Source: Aquifex sp. (GTDB lineage Bacteria > Aquificota > Aquificia > Aquificales > Aquificaceae). From it: a DNA stretch of 14,349 nucleotides. Of the stretch, positions 6,091-13,804 are shown piece by piece. The position numbers and the translations under genes were made by a program. The notes below the pieces were generated by a model. The model saw nothing but the letters and a program-made list of their open reading frames with translations. It searched no databases and was not told the origin of the DNA. Location of the stretch: assembly GCA_015487405.1 (NCBI GenBank), contig WFPV01000123.1, positions 1 to 14,349 of the forward strand, read 5' to 3'. How positions within the stretch are numbered: the stretch's first letter is position 1; every line of letters starts with the position of its first letter.

Positions 6091-7626
6091 TTAGCGTATT
6101 GGGAGACCTACGCCTCCGAGGAGATACTTGAGGTCGTCATCTCTGAAGAGTAATCCTATACCACCAAAGGCTCCTCTAAGTTTTGAGTTCAGCAAGTCAT
6201 CTCCTCCGAATCTTATATAGAGATTTCTCGTAAGATGCCAGTGAAAACCTATTTGGAGGTTAGGCTTTAAATTTTTGTCCTGGGGTCTATCCTTTCTGCC
6301 AAAGTCCCATAAGTCGGCAAATATGTATTTACCAGAGTCTATGTAGAGGTCCGCCCCTATTCCTCCCGTACTTTCTTTTAGCCCGCCTCTCAGAGTAAGT
6401 GTATGCCCAAATAGGTGGAAGTTGCGAGCGTACTGTAAGGTAAACTCAGGTTTGAACTCTTTCTTTACGGTTTCCCTTCCGTCTAAGTACTCTTCCCTGT
6501 AGACTCTTCCTCTGGAATCTCCTACAACTTCCAACAGGTAATACTTCTTTCTATCGGGAACTAGCTTAACTGTTAGAATACCCTTACTATCCCCTTCCCT
6601 GTAGAGTTCCCCTCTCATACCGATGTAAAGGTGTGTTTTCTCCACCACTTCTCCAGCTTTTCCAAGTGTTTTTACTCCCTTATTAAGGTTCTTGTATAGA
6701 CTTTCGTCTGTAAGTAATTTTCCAAGAGTGCCCTCTCCCCTTTCTAAGCGTGCAAGGATTATATTGAGCTCCTGGGAAACTTCTGCAAGGTTTTCTGTCC
6801 CTTTCCTTAAGGAAACGAGTATTCTGCTTATATCAGTTCTATTTGCTTTAACTATACTGTTTAGATTTGCAGATAATTCTTTTAAATTCGCTACCAATAC
6901 TGGCAAGTCTTCTTTTAGCTCGCTCAGTATAACCGAAAGGTCTGTGGATATTTCTTTTATACTGCTTTTATTTTCCGTAACAACGGAGTTTACATTGTTT
7001 ATAAGGTTTTCAAGTGATGCGGTTAATATTCTTAAGTTTTCAAGGGTTCTATTTATATTTTCTTTGTTTTGAATCGTAATCTCATTTAAATTTGAGACGA
7101 GTGTGTTTAAGTTTACAAGTGTTTCGCGTAAAGTGAGCCTGTTTTCTTCAAGAATTAGACTTAAGTTCTGAGCAACTCTTCTAAACTCCTGTGCGGTTAT
7201 GGATAGCTCTTCTATGAGTTTATCTGTGTCGGATGCTATCTCTTCACTTTGAACTACTTGTCCTCTCTTCAATTCTCCACTTTCAGGACTTCCGGGGTTT
7301 ATTCCTAAGTATTTGTCCCCCATAAGCCCTAAAGTTCCTATGTACGCGGTAGCGTCTTTATAAATTTTTATGCCTTCTCTTACTTCAAAAAGGATTTTTA
7401 CTCGTGCACCTTCTAAGGTAACTTCTTTGACTTCTCCGGCTCTTACTCCTGCTACACGTACCTCAGCCCCTTTTGATAATCCGGCTACATCTTTAAAGTA
7501 CGTAATGTACTGCTTTGTTTTCTCTTTAAAAAAGGGAATTTCACCGAAGGTAAATATTAAGAAAGCACTTGCTAATGCAACGAGAACTACAAAAATCCCT
7601 AACTTTGCTTCTGTGGATAGTGTCAT
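6091..7626 (-). CDS. MCE/MlaD-family lipid-transport protein with C-terminal strand-rich domain
   Basis: The 511-residue product starts MTLSTEAKLGIF and has one N-terminal transmembrane helix (about residues 6-26). An MCE domain follows at about 30-110 (YFKDVAGLSKGAEVRVAGVR, then IGTLGLMGDKYLGI), as in MlaD, which holds phospholipid in transit across the periplasm. Residues from about 125 to 305 are long helices with repeated 'NL..L...N' spacing (for example ENINRTLENLRILTASLENL), consistent with a coiled-coil tube. The last 180 or so residues are alternating polar/apolar strands rich in Tyr, Gly and Phe, ending KYLLGGVGLPIR, which looks like a small beta-barrel. An in-frame ATG at 7665 would add 13 residues but has no ribosome-binding site and overlaps a repeat; AAGGA lies five bases before the ATG at 7626. 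No ATPase or permease partner is in view. Confidence 0.8.
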   Translation of the reverse strand: MTLSTEAKLGIFVVLVALASAFLIFTFGEIPFFKEKTKQYITYFKDVAGLSKGAEVRVAGVRAGEVKEVTLEGARVKILFEVREGIKIYKDATAYIGTLGLMGDKYLGINPGSPESGELKRGQVVQSEEIASDTDKLIEELSITAQEFRRVAQNLSLILEENRLTLRETLVNLNTLVSNLNEITIQNKENINRTLENLRILTASLENLINNVNSVVTENKSSIKEISTDLSVILSELKEDLPVLVANLKELSANLNSIVKANRTDISRILVSLRKGTENLAEVSQELNIILARLERGEGTLGKLLTDESLYKNLNKGVKTLGKAGEVVEKTHLYIGMRGELYREGDSKGILTVKLVPDRKKYYLLEVVGDSRGRVYREEYLDGRETVKKEFKPEFTLQYARNFHLFGHTLTLRGGLKESTGGIGADLYIDSGKYIFADLWDFGRKDRPQDKNLKPNLQIGFHWHLTRNLYIRFGGDDLLNSKLRGAFGGIGLLFRDDDLKYLLGGVGLPIR

Positions 7627-7631
7627 TTTAA

Positions 7632-7636
7632 TCCTT
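7632..7636 (-). promoter_or_regulatory. Ribosome-binding site deciding the MCE gene start
   Basis: AAGGA on the minus strand, five bases before the ATG at 7626-7624. The alternative ATG at 7665 lacks any such site, so the shorter protein is preferred. Confidence 0.5.
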
Positions 7637-7645
7637 GTTAATATT

Positions 7646-7665
7646 TTAATATCATTTAATATCAT
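7646..7665. repeat. Tandem 10-bp repeat in the MCE/cstA divergent region
   Basis: TTAATATCAT occurs twice head to tail without a gap (7646-7655, 7656-7665), and a partial copy TTAATATT precedes it at 7638-7645. One helical turn per unit would put both copies on the same face of the DNA, as in some operators. It lies between two divergent starts (7626 and 7675). Confidence 0.45.
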
Positions 7666-7674
7666 ATAAAATTT

Positions 7675-9357
7675 ATGAAGGCTTTATACTTTATTCTCTC
7701 TGCAGTAACTCTTTATGCTTTTGGATACTTTATTTACTCTAAATATTTGGCAGAAAGAGTCTTCAGACTCAGTGATGAGAATAAAACTCCAGCTGAAGAG
7801 ATAAACGACGGTGTAGATTTCGTTCCCACGAATAAGTGGATTTTACTCGGGCATCACTTTACTTCTATAACGGGAGCGGGTCCAATTGTTGGTCCTGCTA
7901 TAGCAGTAATATGGGGATGGCTTCCTGCCTTTTTGTGGGTCGTTTTGGGAGCTGTTTTCATAGGAGCGGTTCACGATTTTACCGCACTCGTGACCTCCAT
8001 AAGACATAAAGGAAAATCTATAGGAACAATCTTGGGAGAATACGCGGGAGAAAGGGCAAGGATTTTATTCTTGATTCTCATTCTTGCTCTGGCTATTCTT
8101 GTGAACGCAGTTTTTGCCTATGTTATAGCCGTTCTGTTTACTAAATTTCCTTCAAGCGTTATTCCTGCTTGGCTCGTCATTCCACTTGCAGTACTCTTTG
8201 GATTTAGCGTTTATCGTCTTAGGGTAAACTTTCTGCTTTTGACAGCTATATTTCTCACAATCCTTTACTTCGGTATATATCTTGGAAGTCTTTATCCCGT
8301 TGACATTACTCCTGTTGCCAGTTCCTTAGGACTATCCCCCATAATGTTCTGGATAATAGTTCTCTTTATCTACGCTTTTTTCGCTTCGTCTTTACCAGTA
8401 TGGATTTTGCTTCAGCCTAGGGATTTCTTAAATGGAATTCAACTCATCATCTTACTTATATTCCTTTACGCTGGAGCTATTATACTTAATCCAACCATTG
8501 TAGCCCCTGCGGTAAATCCCTCCCCTGAGGGAGCTCCTCCTATGTTTCCCTTTCTCTTTATAACCATAGCCTGCGGAGCCCTTAGTGGTTTTCATGCTCT
8601 CGTTTCCTCGGGGACATCATCAAAACAGCTTGCAAATGAAACTGATGCGAGAACGGTAGGATATTTGGGATTCCTTGGAGAAAGTTCTCTCGCACTTATC
8701 GTCATTATAGCCACAACCGCAGGAATAGCTCTCTTTTCCGCGGATAAGTTTACAGAGCTTTATTCTTCTTGGTCTGCAATAAAGAAGTCCAGTATAGTCG
8801 CGGTTGTAGAAGGAGGAGCGAACCTTATTAATGGTATTGGCATTCCCTTAGAATTCGCAAAGACGATTATAGCAACACTCATAGTTCTCTTTGCCGCAAC
8901 AACGATGGATACGAGTGTGAGAATACAGCGTTATATACTTAACGAGCTTGGAGAAATATACTCTATTAAGCCTTTGCAAAATGTTTGGTTTGCCTCTGGG
9001 ATAGCAGTTTTTACATCTATGGCTCTCGTCCTTTCTAAGGAAGGCGGAAAGGGAGGAATGGTCTTTTGGCCCGTTTTTGGTGCTGCGAACCAGCTCTTAG
9101 CAGGTCTTGCACTCCTGGTAGGGTATTTATACCTTAGGCGGATAAATAGACCAACGTTGCCTATAGTAGTGCCCATGATATTCGTTCTCTTGATAACCTC
9201 ACTCGCTATGGCTATGAACGCCTGGAATAACTTTAGGAAGGGTGACGCCCTTCTCTTTGTAACGAGTTTTATCATACTCATACTGGAAGTGTTCCTAATA
9301 CTTGAAGCGGTGAAGGCGATTAGGAAGGAAACGAGGGCGGAAGCTACTCATAAATAG
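7675..9357 (+). CDS. cstA: Carbon starvation protein CstA family transporter
   Basis: CstA proteins are large inner-membrane carriers linked to peptide and pyruvate uptake under carbon limitation. The 560-residue product is almost entirely hydrophobic helices (roughly 15-16). It contains the family hallmarks: KWILLGHHFTSITGAGPIVG near residues 54-73, WGWLPAFLWVVLGAVFIGAVHDF near 81-103, and the later segments GALSGFHALVSSGTSSKQL and AATTMDTSVRIQRYILNELG. It is shorter than E. coli CstA (about 700 residues) but complete at both ends of the conserved region. There is no Shine-Dalgarno before the ATG, only AT-rich sequence, so initiation may be leaderless or weak. It is divergent from the MCE gene, and its last 14 bases overlap the end of rodA on the other strand. 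The substrate is unproven for this clade. Confidence 0.92.
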   Translation: MKALYFILSAVTLYAFGYFIYSKYLAERVFRLSDENKTPAEEINDGVDFVPTNKWILLGHHFTSITGAGPIVGPAIAVIWGWLPAFLWVVLGAVFIGAVHDFTALVTSIRHKGKSIGTILGEYAGERARILFLILILALAILVNAVFAYVIAVLFTKFPSSVIPAWLVIPLAVLFGFSVYRLRVNFLLLTAIFLTILYFGIYLGSLYPVDITPVASSLGLSPIMFWIIVLFIYAFFASSLPVWILLQPRDFLNGIQLIILLIFLYAGAIILNPTIVAPAVNPSPEGAPPMFPFLFITIACGALSGFHALVSSGTSSKQLANETDARTVGYLGFLGESSLALIVIIATTAGIALFSADKFTELYSSWSAIKKSSIVAVVEGGANLINGIGIPLEFAKTIIATLIVLFAATTMDTSVRIQRYILNELGEIYSIKPLQNVWFASGIAVFTSMALVLSKEGGKGGMVFWPVFGAANQLLAGLALLVGYLYLRRINRPTLPIVVPMIFVLLITSLAMAMNAWNNFRKGDALLFVTSFIILILEVFLILEAVKAIRKETRAEATHK

Positions 9358-10462
9358 GCTCTTTGTCCATTTTCAGGTATGGATTTTTATACTTCTTGTA
9401 TATGCTCTGTAAAAGTCCTATCATTAGGGCGTAGCTGAGCATCGCACTTCCTCCCATGCTTACAAAGGGGAGAGGAATCCCTACAACGGGAAAGTATCCC
9501 ATAGTCATCAAGGTGTTCACTCCAAACTGAAACAGAATTAAAGAAAATACGCCTACGGCATAGATTTCTTCCGAAATCCTATGAAACTTCATATAGTAGG
9601 TGAGCATCCTTAGGAGGAGAAGGAAAAACAACAGAGTTAGAGTAGCTGTCCCTAAGAATCCAAACTCTTCGCCTATTACCGCAAATATAAAGTCTGTGTG
9701 TTTCTCTGGAAGGAAAAGAAGATGAGTTTGGGTGCCTTCAAGTATCCCCTTACCAAATAGCATTCCAGAACCTATGGAAATTTTCGACTGGATAAGCTGA
9801 TATCCACTTTCGTAATAGTAGCTGTATGGATCTATTACAGCAAGGATACGCTGCTTCTGGTAGGGCTTTAGAAAATAGTTCCAAAACAAAGGAATAAGGG
9901 CGATAAATGAAATACCAGCCAGCACAAAGTAGCGTAGTGGGACACCTCGGGCAAGGAGCATAAAGACGAGAGGAACAAAGTAAGCACCCGTAGTTCCAAG
10001 GTCAGGTTGCTTAAGAGTTATCATAGCAGGTATAGCGTATATGAGCACCAAAAGGATTACTCTCTTATCTTTTAAACCTTTTATCATAGGAAGCAAATAC
10101 GCTGAAATGAGTATAAGAGAAAACTTCATAAATTCCGAGGGTTGCAGGTTTAGAAAACCTATCCTAATCCATCGCCTGGCTCCGTTTACCTCTACTCCAT
10201 AAAGCAAAACGAGGAGAAGCAGGAGCACATTGGCAAGGTATACGTAAAAGGAAAGATCAAGGAAGTTTTCGAACTTTTCGGAAGCAAGGAGGACAACCAC
10301 AATCCAGAAGAGTATTACAAATGTAAGATGCTTATAAAAAAAAGTTGATGGATGCCCAACGTAGGTTGCACTGTACACTGCAATTAATCCAAAAACTTGA
10401 ATTAGGATAAGAATTAAAACAAGAAACCAATCTAAGCCCTTAAGTTCCTCCAGAAATCGCAT
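9344..10462 (-). CDS. rodA: Rod-shape-determining SEDS peptidoglycan glycosyltransferase RodA
   Basis: RodA polymerises glycan strands from lipid II in the inner membrane together with a class B PBP in the elongation machinery. The 372-residue product has about ten membrane helices and the SEDS signature regions: GARRWIRIGFLNLQPSEFMK at 94-113, LKQPDLGTT at 150-158, GYQLIQSKISIGSGMLFGKG at 220-239, and FLPEKHTDFIFAVIGEE at 250-266. D257 in the last motif aligns with the Asp essential for polymerase activity in characterised RodA proteins. Length fits RodA rather than FtsW, which is usually longer. The gene overlaps the sulfur-carrier gene by 23 bases, so it is probably the last member of that operon. 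No PBP2, MreB or MreC gene is in the window, although these often accompany rodA. Confidence 0.92.
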   Translation of the reverse strand: MRFLEELKGLDWFLVLILILIQVFGLIAVYSATYVGHPSTFFYKHLTFVILFWIVVVLLASEKFENFLDLSFYVYLANVLLLLLVLLYGVEVNGARRWIRIGFLNLQPSEFMKFSLILISAYLLPMIKGLKDKRVILLVLIYAIPAMITLKQPDLGTTGAYFVPLVFMLLARGVPLRYFVLAGISFIALIPLFWNYFLKPYQKQRILAVIDPYSYYYESGYQLIQSKISIGSGMLFGKGILEGTQTHLLFLPEKHTDFIFAVIGEEFGFLGTATLTLLFFLLLLRMLTYYMKFHRISEEIYAVGVFSLILFQFGVNTLMTMGYFPVVGIPLPFVSMGGSAMLSYALMIGLLQSIYKKYKNPYLKMDKEPIYE

Positions 10463-10640
10463 TTATTACCCTTACCTCGTCCCCTTCTTCTACGTAGTCT
10501 TCCTCAGGTATAACCTCTCCGTTTTTGACAACGAGAGAAGAAAGAGGCGATAGCCCCAGCCTTCTGATAAGCTCCTTTGCCTTTAGTTTCTTTTCAGGAA
10601 ACTCGTACTCTTTGCCTCTGTATAAAACCTTTATGGGCAT
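10440..10640 (-). CDS. ThiS/MoaD-type ubiquitin-like sulfur carrier ending Gly-Gly-Thr
   Basis: The 66-residue product has the beta-grasp pattern of small sulfur carriers: strand IKVLYRGKEYEF, helix KAKELIRRLGL, strand SSLVVKNGEVIPEEDYV, then EGDEVRVINAISGGT. 'NGEVIPEED' and 'EGDEVRVINAISGG' are closer to ThiS and archaeal Urm1-like carriers than to MoaD. In such proteins the C-terminal Gly-Gly is adenylated and thiocarboxylated. Here one Thr (T66) follows the pair, so it would have to be removed or would block activation. The start overlaps the end of the SCP2-like gene by 10 bases and the end overlaps rodA by 23, so it is translated within that operon. The role could be thiazole synthesis, tRNA thiolation or, given the nearby divergent moeA, molybdopterin synthesis; the sequence does not decide between them. 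Confidence 0.8.
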   Translation of the reverse strand: MPIKVLYRGKEYEFPEKKLKAKELIRRLGLSPLSSLVVKNGEVIPEEDYVEEGDEVRVINAISGGT

Positions 10641-11113
10641 TTCGTAGTATCAGATTTTACCTCATCGATAGCCTTTAAGAAAGCCTCAAAAGGTCCTATA
10701 TTCTTCATAGCTACGAATCTCGGACCTTCAAACTTAAGCCTTCCAAAGAGCATAGCCTTCATAGGACCGTATTCACCCCTTCCCATCTCGAACCACCTTT
10801 TTGTATCCGCCCACATCATAAAGTCATTGTCAGTCTTTTCATCTTTTTTCCACCCACCGTAAACGCATACAGCTTTTCCGTTTTCGTTCTTTATGGTAAG
10901 CTGAACTATCTTGTCTGGACCGCAGTCCTTTCTGTAAAGGAAGAGCCTTCTTTCAGGAACCTTTGCCCAGCTTTCATTTTTTCCGAGCTTTTCTACAAGC
11001 TCAGGGGTATTGTTCCAGACCTCGCAGAACTTTTTAGCCCACTCTGCATCCATAAATACCGGTTCTGCAAAAGCGAAACCTGCAAGAATAACTCCCGCTA
11101 AAACCTTCTTCAT
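10631..11113 (-). CDS. Exported SCP2-like (sterol-carrier-fold) protein
   Basis: The 160-residue product begins with a signal peptide (MKKVLAGVILAGFAFA, with likely cleavage after A16), so it should act in the periplasm. The mature part shows an SCP2-like arrangement: strands RRLFLYRKDCGPDKIVQLTI and GKAVCVYGGW, a helix region DFMMWADTKRWFEMGRGEYG, then PMKAMLFGRLKFEGPRFVAM followed by a C-terminal helix. 'GPMKAMLFGRLKFEGP' resembles the conserved hydrophobic part of SCP2 domains, which bind lipids or other apolar ligands. There are four cysteines (C30, C64, C83, C159), an even number that could form two disulfides outside the cytoplasm. A GGGAGGTGT site precedes the ATG. The gene heads an operon with the sulfur carrier and rodA. 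The ligand is unknown, and the fold call is by pattern only. Confidence 0.65.
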   Translation of the reverse strand: MKKVLAGVILAGFAFAEPVFMDAEWAKKFCEVWNNTPELVEKLGKNESWAKVPERRLFLYRKDCGPDKIVQLTIKNENGKAVCVYGGWKKDEKTDNDFMMWADTKRWFEMGRGEYGPMKAMLFGRLKFEGPRFVAMKNIGPFEAFLKAIDEVKSDTTKCP

Positions 11114-11238
11114 AACGACACCTCCCTTTTTACTTTGGTTTTTATCACACTAATTTAGTAAGAGGATTTAAAAATTTTTAATAGTGAGAAAAGTAATGCA
11201 AAGATAAGGATATGCGAATATAAGAAGGAGGTAATAAG
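11114..11238. promoter_or_regulatory. Divergent promoter region between the SCP2-like gene and moeA
   Basis: These 125 AT-rich bases must contain both promoters. A 14-base A/T palindrome, TTAAAAATTTTTAA, lies at 11168-11181, and AAGGAGGT at 11225-11232 is the moeA ribosome-binding site. I cannot place -35/-10 boxes with confidence. Confidence 0.4.
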
Positions 11239-12447
11239 GTGGCCGAACTTATGCCTTTAGAAGAGGCTTTAAGGATAGTCATTGAGAACGTCAAACCTTT
11301 AGACACCAAGAGAGTCTTCCTCCACGAAGCCCTCGGTTACGTCTTGGCTGAAGATATAGTTTCCGATACGGATAAACCTCTCTTTGACAATTCAGCTATG
11401 GACGGCTTTGCCGTAAGGTATGAAGATATTAAAAACGTTCCTGCCAAATTAAAAATCGTAGGTGAATACGCGGCGGGAACGGAAGAAAATCTTAAAGTAG
11501 AGTCCGGAACAGCGGTAAAGATATTTACGGGAGCTCCCATTCCCGAAGGAGCGGACACCGTTGTCCCAGTAGAATACACCAAAACCGAAGGTGATTACGT
11601 AGTTATAAATAAAGAGTTCAAGAAGGGGGCAAACGTAAGGAGAAAGGGAGAAGATGTTAAAAAGGGAGAAGTCGTAGTTCCTAAAGGAAAGGAAATAAGA
11701 CCCTACGAAATGGGAATGCTTGCATCCGTGAACAGAGCTATCGTCACCGTTTACAGGAAGCCAAACGTAGCTATACTTTCAACCGGGGACGAAATCTTAG
11801 ACGTGTGTGAGGAGCAAACCAGACCTTCCCAGATAAGGACTTCAAATAACTACACCCTCTACGGTCAAGTTCTTCAGGCAGGCGGAATTCCCCACAATCT
11901 CGGAATAGCACCAGACAACCCTGAGAAGCTCAAAAAGGTTATGGAAAGCATGATAGATTACGATGTTTTCATCACCACCGGTGGAGTTTCAATGGGTGAG
12001 AAAGACTACGTTCAGTATCTCGTTGAAGAGCTCGGTGTTGACGTTAAGTTTCACAAGCTCAGGATAAAACCTGCAAAACCCGTTCTCTTTGGAACATACG
12101 GAGAGAATAAATTATTTTTTGGACTTCCGGGAAATCCAGTATCCTGTGCCGTTGCCTTTGACCTTCTGGTATATCCTGCCCTTAGAGTTATGCAGGGATT
12201 TAAAGACATCTTCAAACAGAAGATAACTGCAGTTCTTGAAAAGGATTACAGAAGAAAGAGGGCAGAAAGGAGAGAGTTTGCCCGTTGTAAAGTCTGGTTT
12301 GAAAACGGAAAGTATCACTGTGAGCCTCTTGAGAAGCAAGACAGTCACATGCTCACCTCTCTTGTAAACGCTAACGGATACTTAATAGTTAAGGAGGGAG
12401 TAAACGAGCTCAAGAAGGGGGAAGAGGTTGAAGTAGTCTTACTCTAA
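11239..12447 (+). CDS. moeA: Molybdopterin molybdenumtransferase MoeA
   Basis: MoeA inserts molybdate (or tungstate) into adenylylated molybdopterin, the last common step of molybdenum cofactor synthesis in the cytoplasm. The 402-residue product has the usual order of domains: an N-terminal region with PLFDNSAMDGFAVR at 47-60, the inserted beta domain with GAPIPEGADTVVPVEY at 98-113, a MogA-like domain with STGDEI at 181-186 and TTGGVSMGEKDYV at 246-258, FGLPGNPVSCAVAFD at 294-308, and a C-terminal beta domain. Length is normal for the family. The start is GTG at 11239, chosen because AAGGAGGT lies seven bases upstream; the next ATG is four codons further on. It is followed after 13 bases by the SLC13 transporter gene. 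Molybdenum and tungsten cannot be distinguished here. Confidence 0.95.
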   Translation: MAELMPLEEALRIVIENVKPLDTKRVFLHEALGYVLAEDIVSDTDKPLFDNSAMDGFAVRYEDIKNVPAKLKIVGEYAAGTEENLKVESGTAVKIFTGAPIPEGADTVVPVEYTKTEGDYVVINKEFKKGANVRRKGEDVKKGEVVVPKGKEIRPYEMGMLASVNRAIVTVYRKPNVAILSTGDEILDVCEEQTRPSQIRTSNNYTLYGQVLQAGGIPHNLGIAPDNPEKLKKVMESMIDYDVFITTGGVSMGEKDYVQYLVEELGVDVKFHKLRIKPAKPVLFGTYGENKLFFGLPGNPVSCAVAFDLLVYPALRVMQGFKDIFKQKITAVLEKDYRRKRAERREFARCKVWFENGKYHCEPLEKQDSHMLTSLVNANGYLIVKEGVNELKKGEEVEVVLL

Positions 12448-12460
12448 AGGAGAGGCTGAT

Positions 12461-13801
12461 ATGAATAAGAATACCTTCGTAATTATTGCCGCTTTTGTAT
12501 TTTTAGGCATCCTGTTATTTGCTCCCTTTGAGGAGGGTGTTAGGAAGGGCTTTGCCGTTCTTTCGGTTGCCGCAATTCTTTGGATAACTGAAGCCTTACC
12601 ACTCAGTGTAACGGCTCTCTTAATACCCGTCCTCGGAGTTTACCTCGGAGTCTTTGATGTAAAAACCGCATTCTCATATTTTGCCCATCCGCTGATATTC
12701 CTCTTCTTCGGGGGTTTTGTTCTCGCAATAGCTCTATCAAAACACGAGGTTGACAAGTTTGTCGCATACAAGATTGTTTCCCTGTCAGGAAACAGGTTTT
12801 TGGTATCAGTTTTTTTTCTTATGCTTGCAACCTCTCTTGTATCTATGTGGATTAGCAACACATCTGCCACTGCTATGATGATGCCCTTAGCCCTCGGTAT
12901 TCTCGCTACTTTACGGAGTCAAGCGGACAAAAAGGTTTACACCTTCACACTCCTCGGAGTAGCTTACGCGGCAAGCGTAGGAGGAATAGGCACACTCGTA
13001 GGAAGCCCACCAAACGGAATTGCAGCAGGTATACTGAACCTCTCCTTTACGGACTGGCTCAAGTTCGGGATTCCCGTATTTTTAATCCTTTTCCCTTTGC
13101 TTTTCCTAATCCTTTATTTAGTCTTAAGACCTCCAGTAGGTTTAAAGGTAGAAAGGACGGAAAATGTAACATTTGAGCTAACTAATCAACGGCTTCTCGT
13201 TCTTTTAATATTCCTCCTAACCGCCATTGCTTGGATATTCAATAAACAAATAGCCCACTTTTTTGGAGTAAAGAAATACTTTGATGCAGTAATAGCTATA
13301 ACTGCGGTTATTCTCCTCGTCCTATTTCGCGTTGTTGACTGGAAGGACATAAACAGGGGAGTATCGTGGGGAACGCTCCTCCTATTTGGTGGAGGCATAG
13401 CCCTAAGCGGAATTATGAAGAAAACGGGAACTGCAAAGTTTATAGCTGATAGGCTCGTCGATATTCTCTCAGGAGTTCCTACCTTTGTATTTTTACTTAT
13501 CATCGTTCTCTTCGTAATTTTCATGACAGAGCTTATGAGTAACACCGCAACCACAGCACTCGTCGCCCCTATACTCTTTGCCGCCGCCCAATCTTTAAAT
13601 AAGCCTCCAGAAATGCTCGTAATTCCCGCGGCTGTTGCGGCATCCTGTGCGTTTATGCTTCCCGTAGCAACTCCGCCCAATGCGATAGTTCACGGAACAG
13701 GTTATATAAAGCAGAGGGATATGATGAAGGTAGGAATTATCTTAAATATTGTATTCGCCTTTGTATTAGCGGCATTCTTCTCCTTTCACGTCGGAGGTTA
13801 A
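12461..13801 (+). CDS. SLC13/DASS-family sodium-coupled carboxylate or sulfate transporter
   Basis: The 446-residue inner-membrane protein has about 11-12 hydrophobic helices with the internal two-fold repeat of the divalent anion:Na+ symporter family. Each half carries the SNT motif that forms the substrate and sodium site: S132-N133-T134 in WISNTSATAMMMPLALG and S360-N361-T362 in LMSNTATTALVAPI. GGIGTLVGSPPNGIAAG at 174-190 and FMLPVATPPNAIVHGTG at 398-414 are the matching hairpin and loop motifs. The E. coli and Vibrio relatives (CitT, INDY) are about 460-490 residues, so this is slightly short but complete. Substrates in the family include C4-dicarboxylates, citrate and sulfate; with moeA upstream, an oxyanion such as sulfate, molybdate or tungstate is an open idea only. 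GGAG precedes the ATG. It lies 13 bases after moeA and 3 bases before rtcB, so the three probably share a transcript. Confidence 0.9.
   Translation: MNKNTFVIIAAFVFLGILLFAPFEEGVRKGFAVLSVAAILWITEALPLSVTALLIPVLGVYLGVFDVKTAFSYFAHPLIFLFFGGFVLAIALSKHEVDKFVAYKIVSLSGNRFLVSVFFLMLATSLVSMWISNTSATAMMMPLALGILATLRSQADKKVYTFTLLGVAYAASVGGIGTLVGSPPNGIAAGILNLSFTDWLKFGIPVFLILFPLLFLILYLVLRPPVGLKVERTENVTFELTNQRLLVLLIFLLTAIAWIFNKQIAHFFGVKKYFDAVIAITAVILLVLFRVVDWKDINRGVSWGTLLLFGGGIALSGIMKKTGTAKFIADRLVDILSGVPTFVFLLIIVLFVIFMTELMSNTATTALVAPILFAAAQSLNKPPEMLVIPAAVAASCAFMLPVATPPNAIVHGTGYIKQRDMMKVGIILNIVFAFVLAAFFSFHVGG
13793..13798 (+). promoter_or_regulatory. rtcB ribosome-binding site inside the transporter gene
   Basis: GGAGGT forms the last two sense codons (Gly-Gly) of the transporter gene and lies six bases before the rtcB ATG at 13805, tying rtcB translation to the upstream gene. 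Confidence 0.7.
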
Positions 13802-13804
13802 GAA

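Noticed and set aside
7627..7665. Upstream ATG (7665) as the MCE gene start
   Set aside because: It has no ribosome-binding site, and the added 13 residues are encoded largely by the tandem AT-rich repeat; the ATG at 7626 has AAGGA and matches the usual start of MlaD-type proteins.
11168..11181. Palindrome TTAAAAATTTTTAA before moeA
   Set aside because: It consists only of A and T in an AT-rich spacer, where such palindromes arise easily; not called an operator.
13186..13680. 164-residue minus-strand open frame inside the SLC13 gene
   Set aside because: It is antisense to the conserved SNT and hairpin motifs; its Ser/Thr/Ile-rich composition is the mirror of membrane-helix codons, and there is no start signal.
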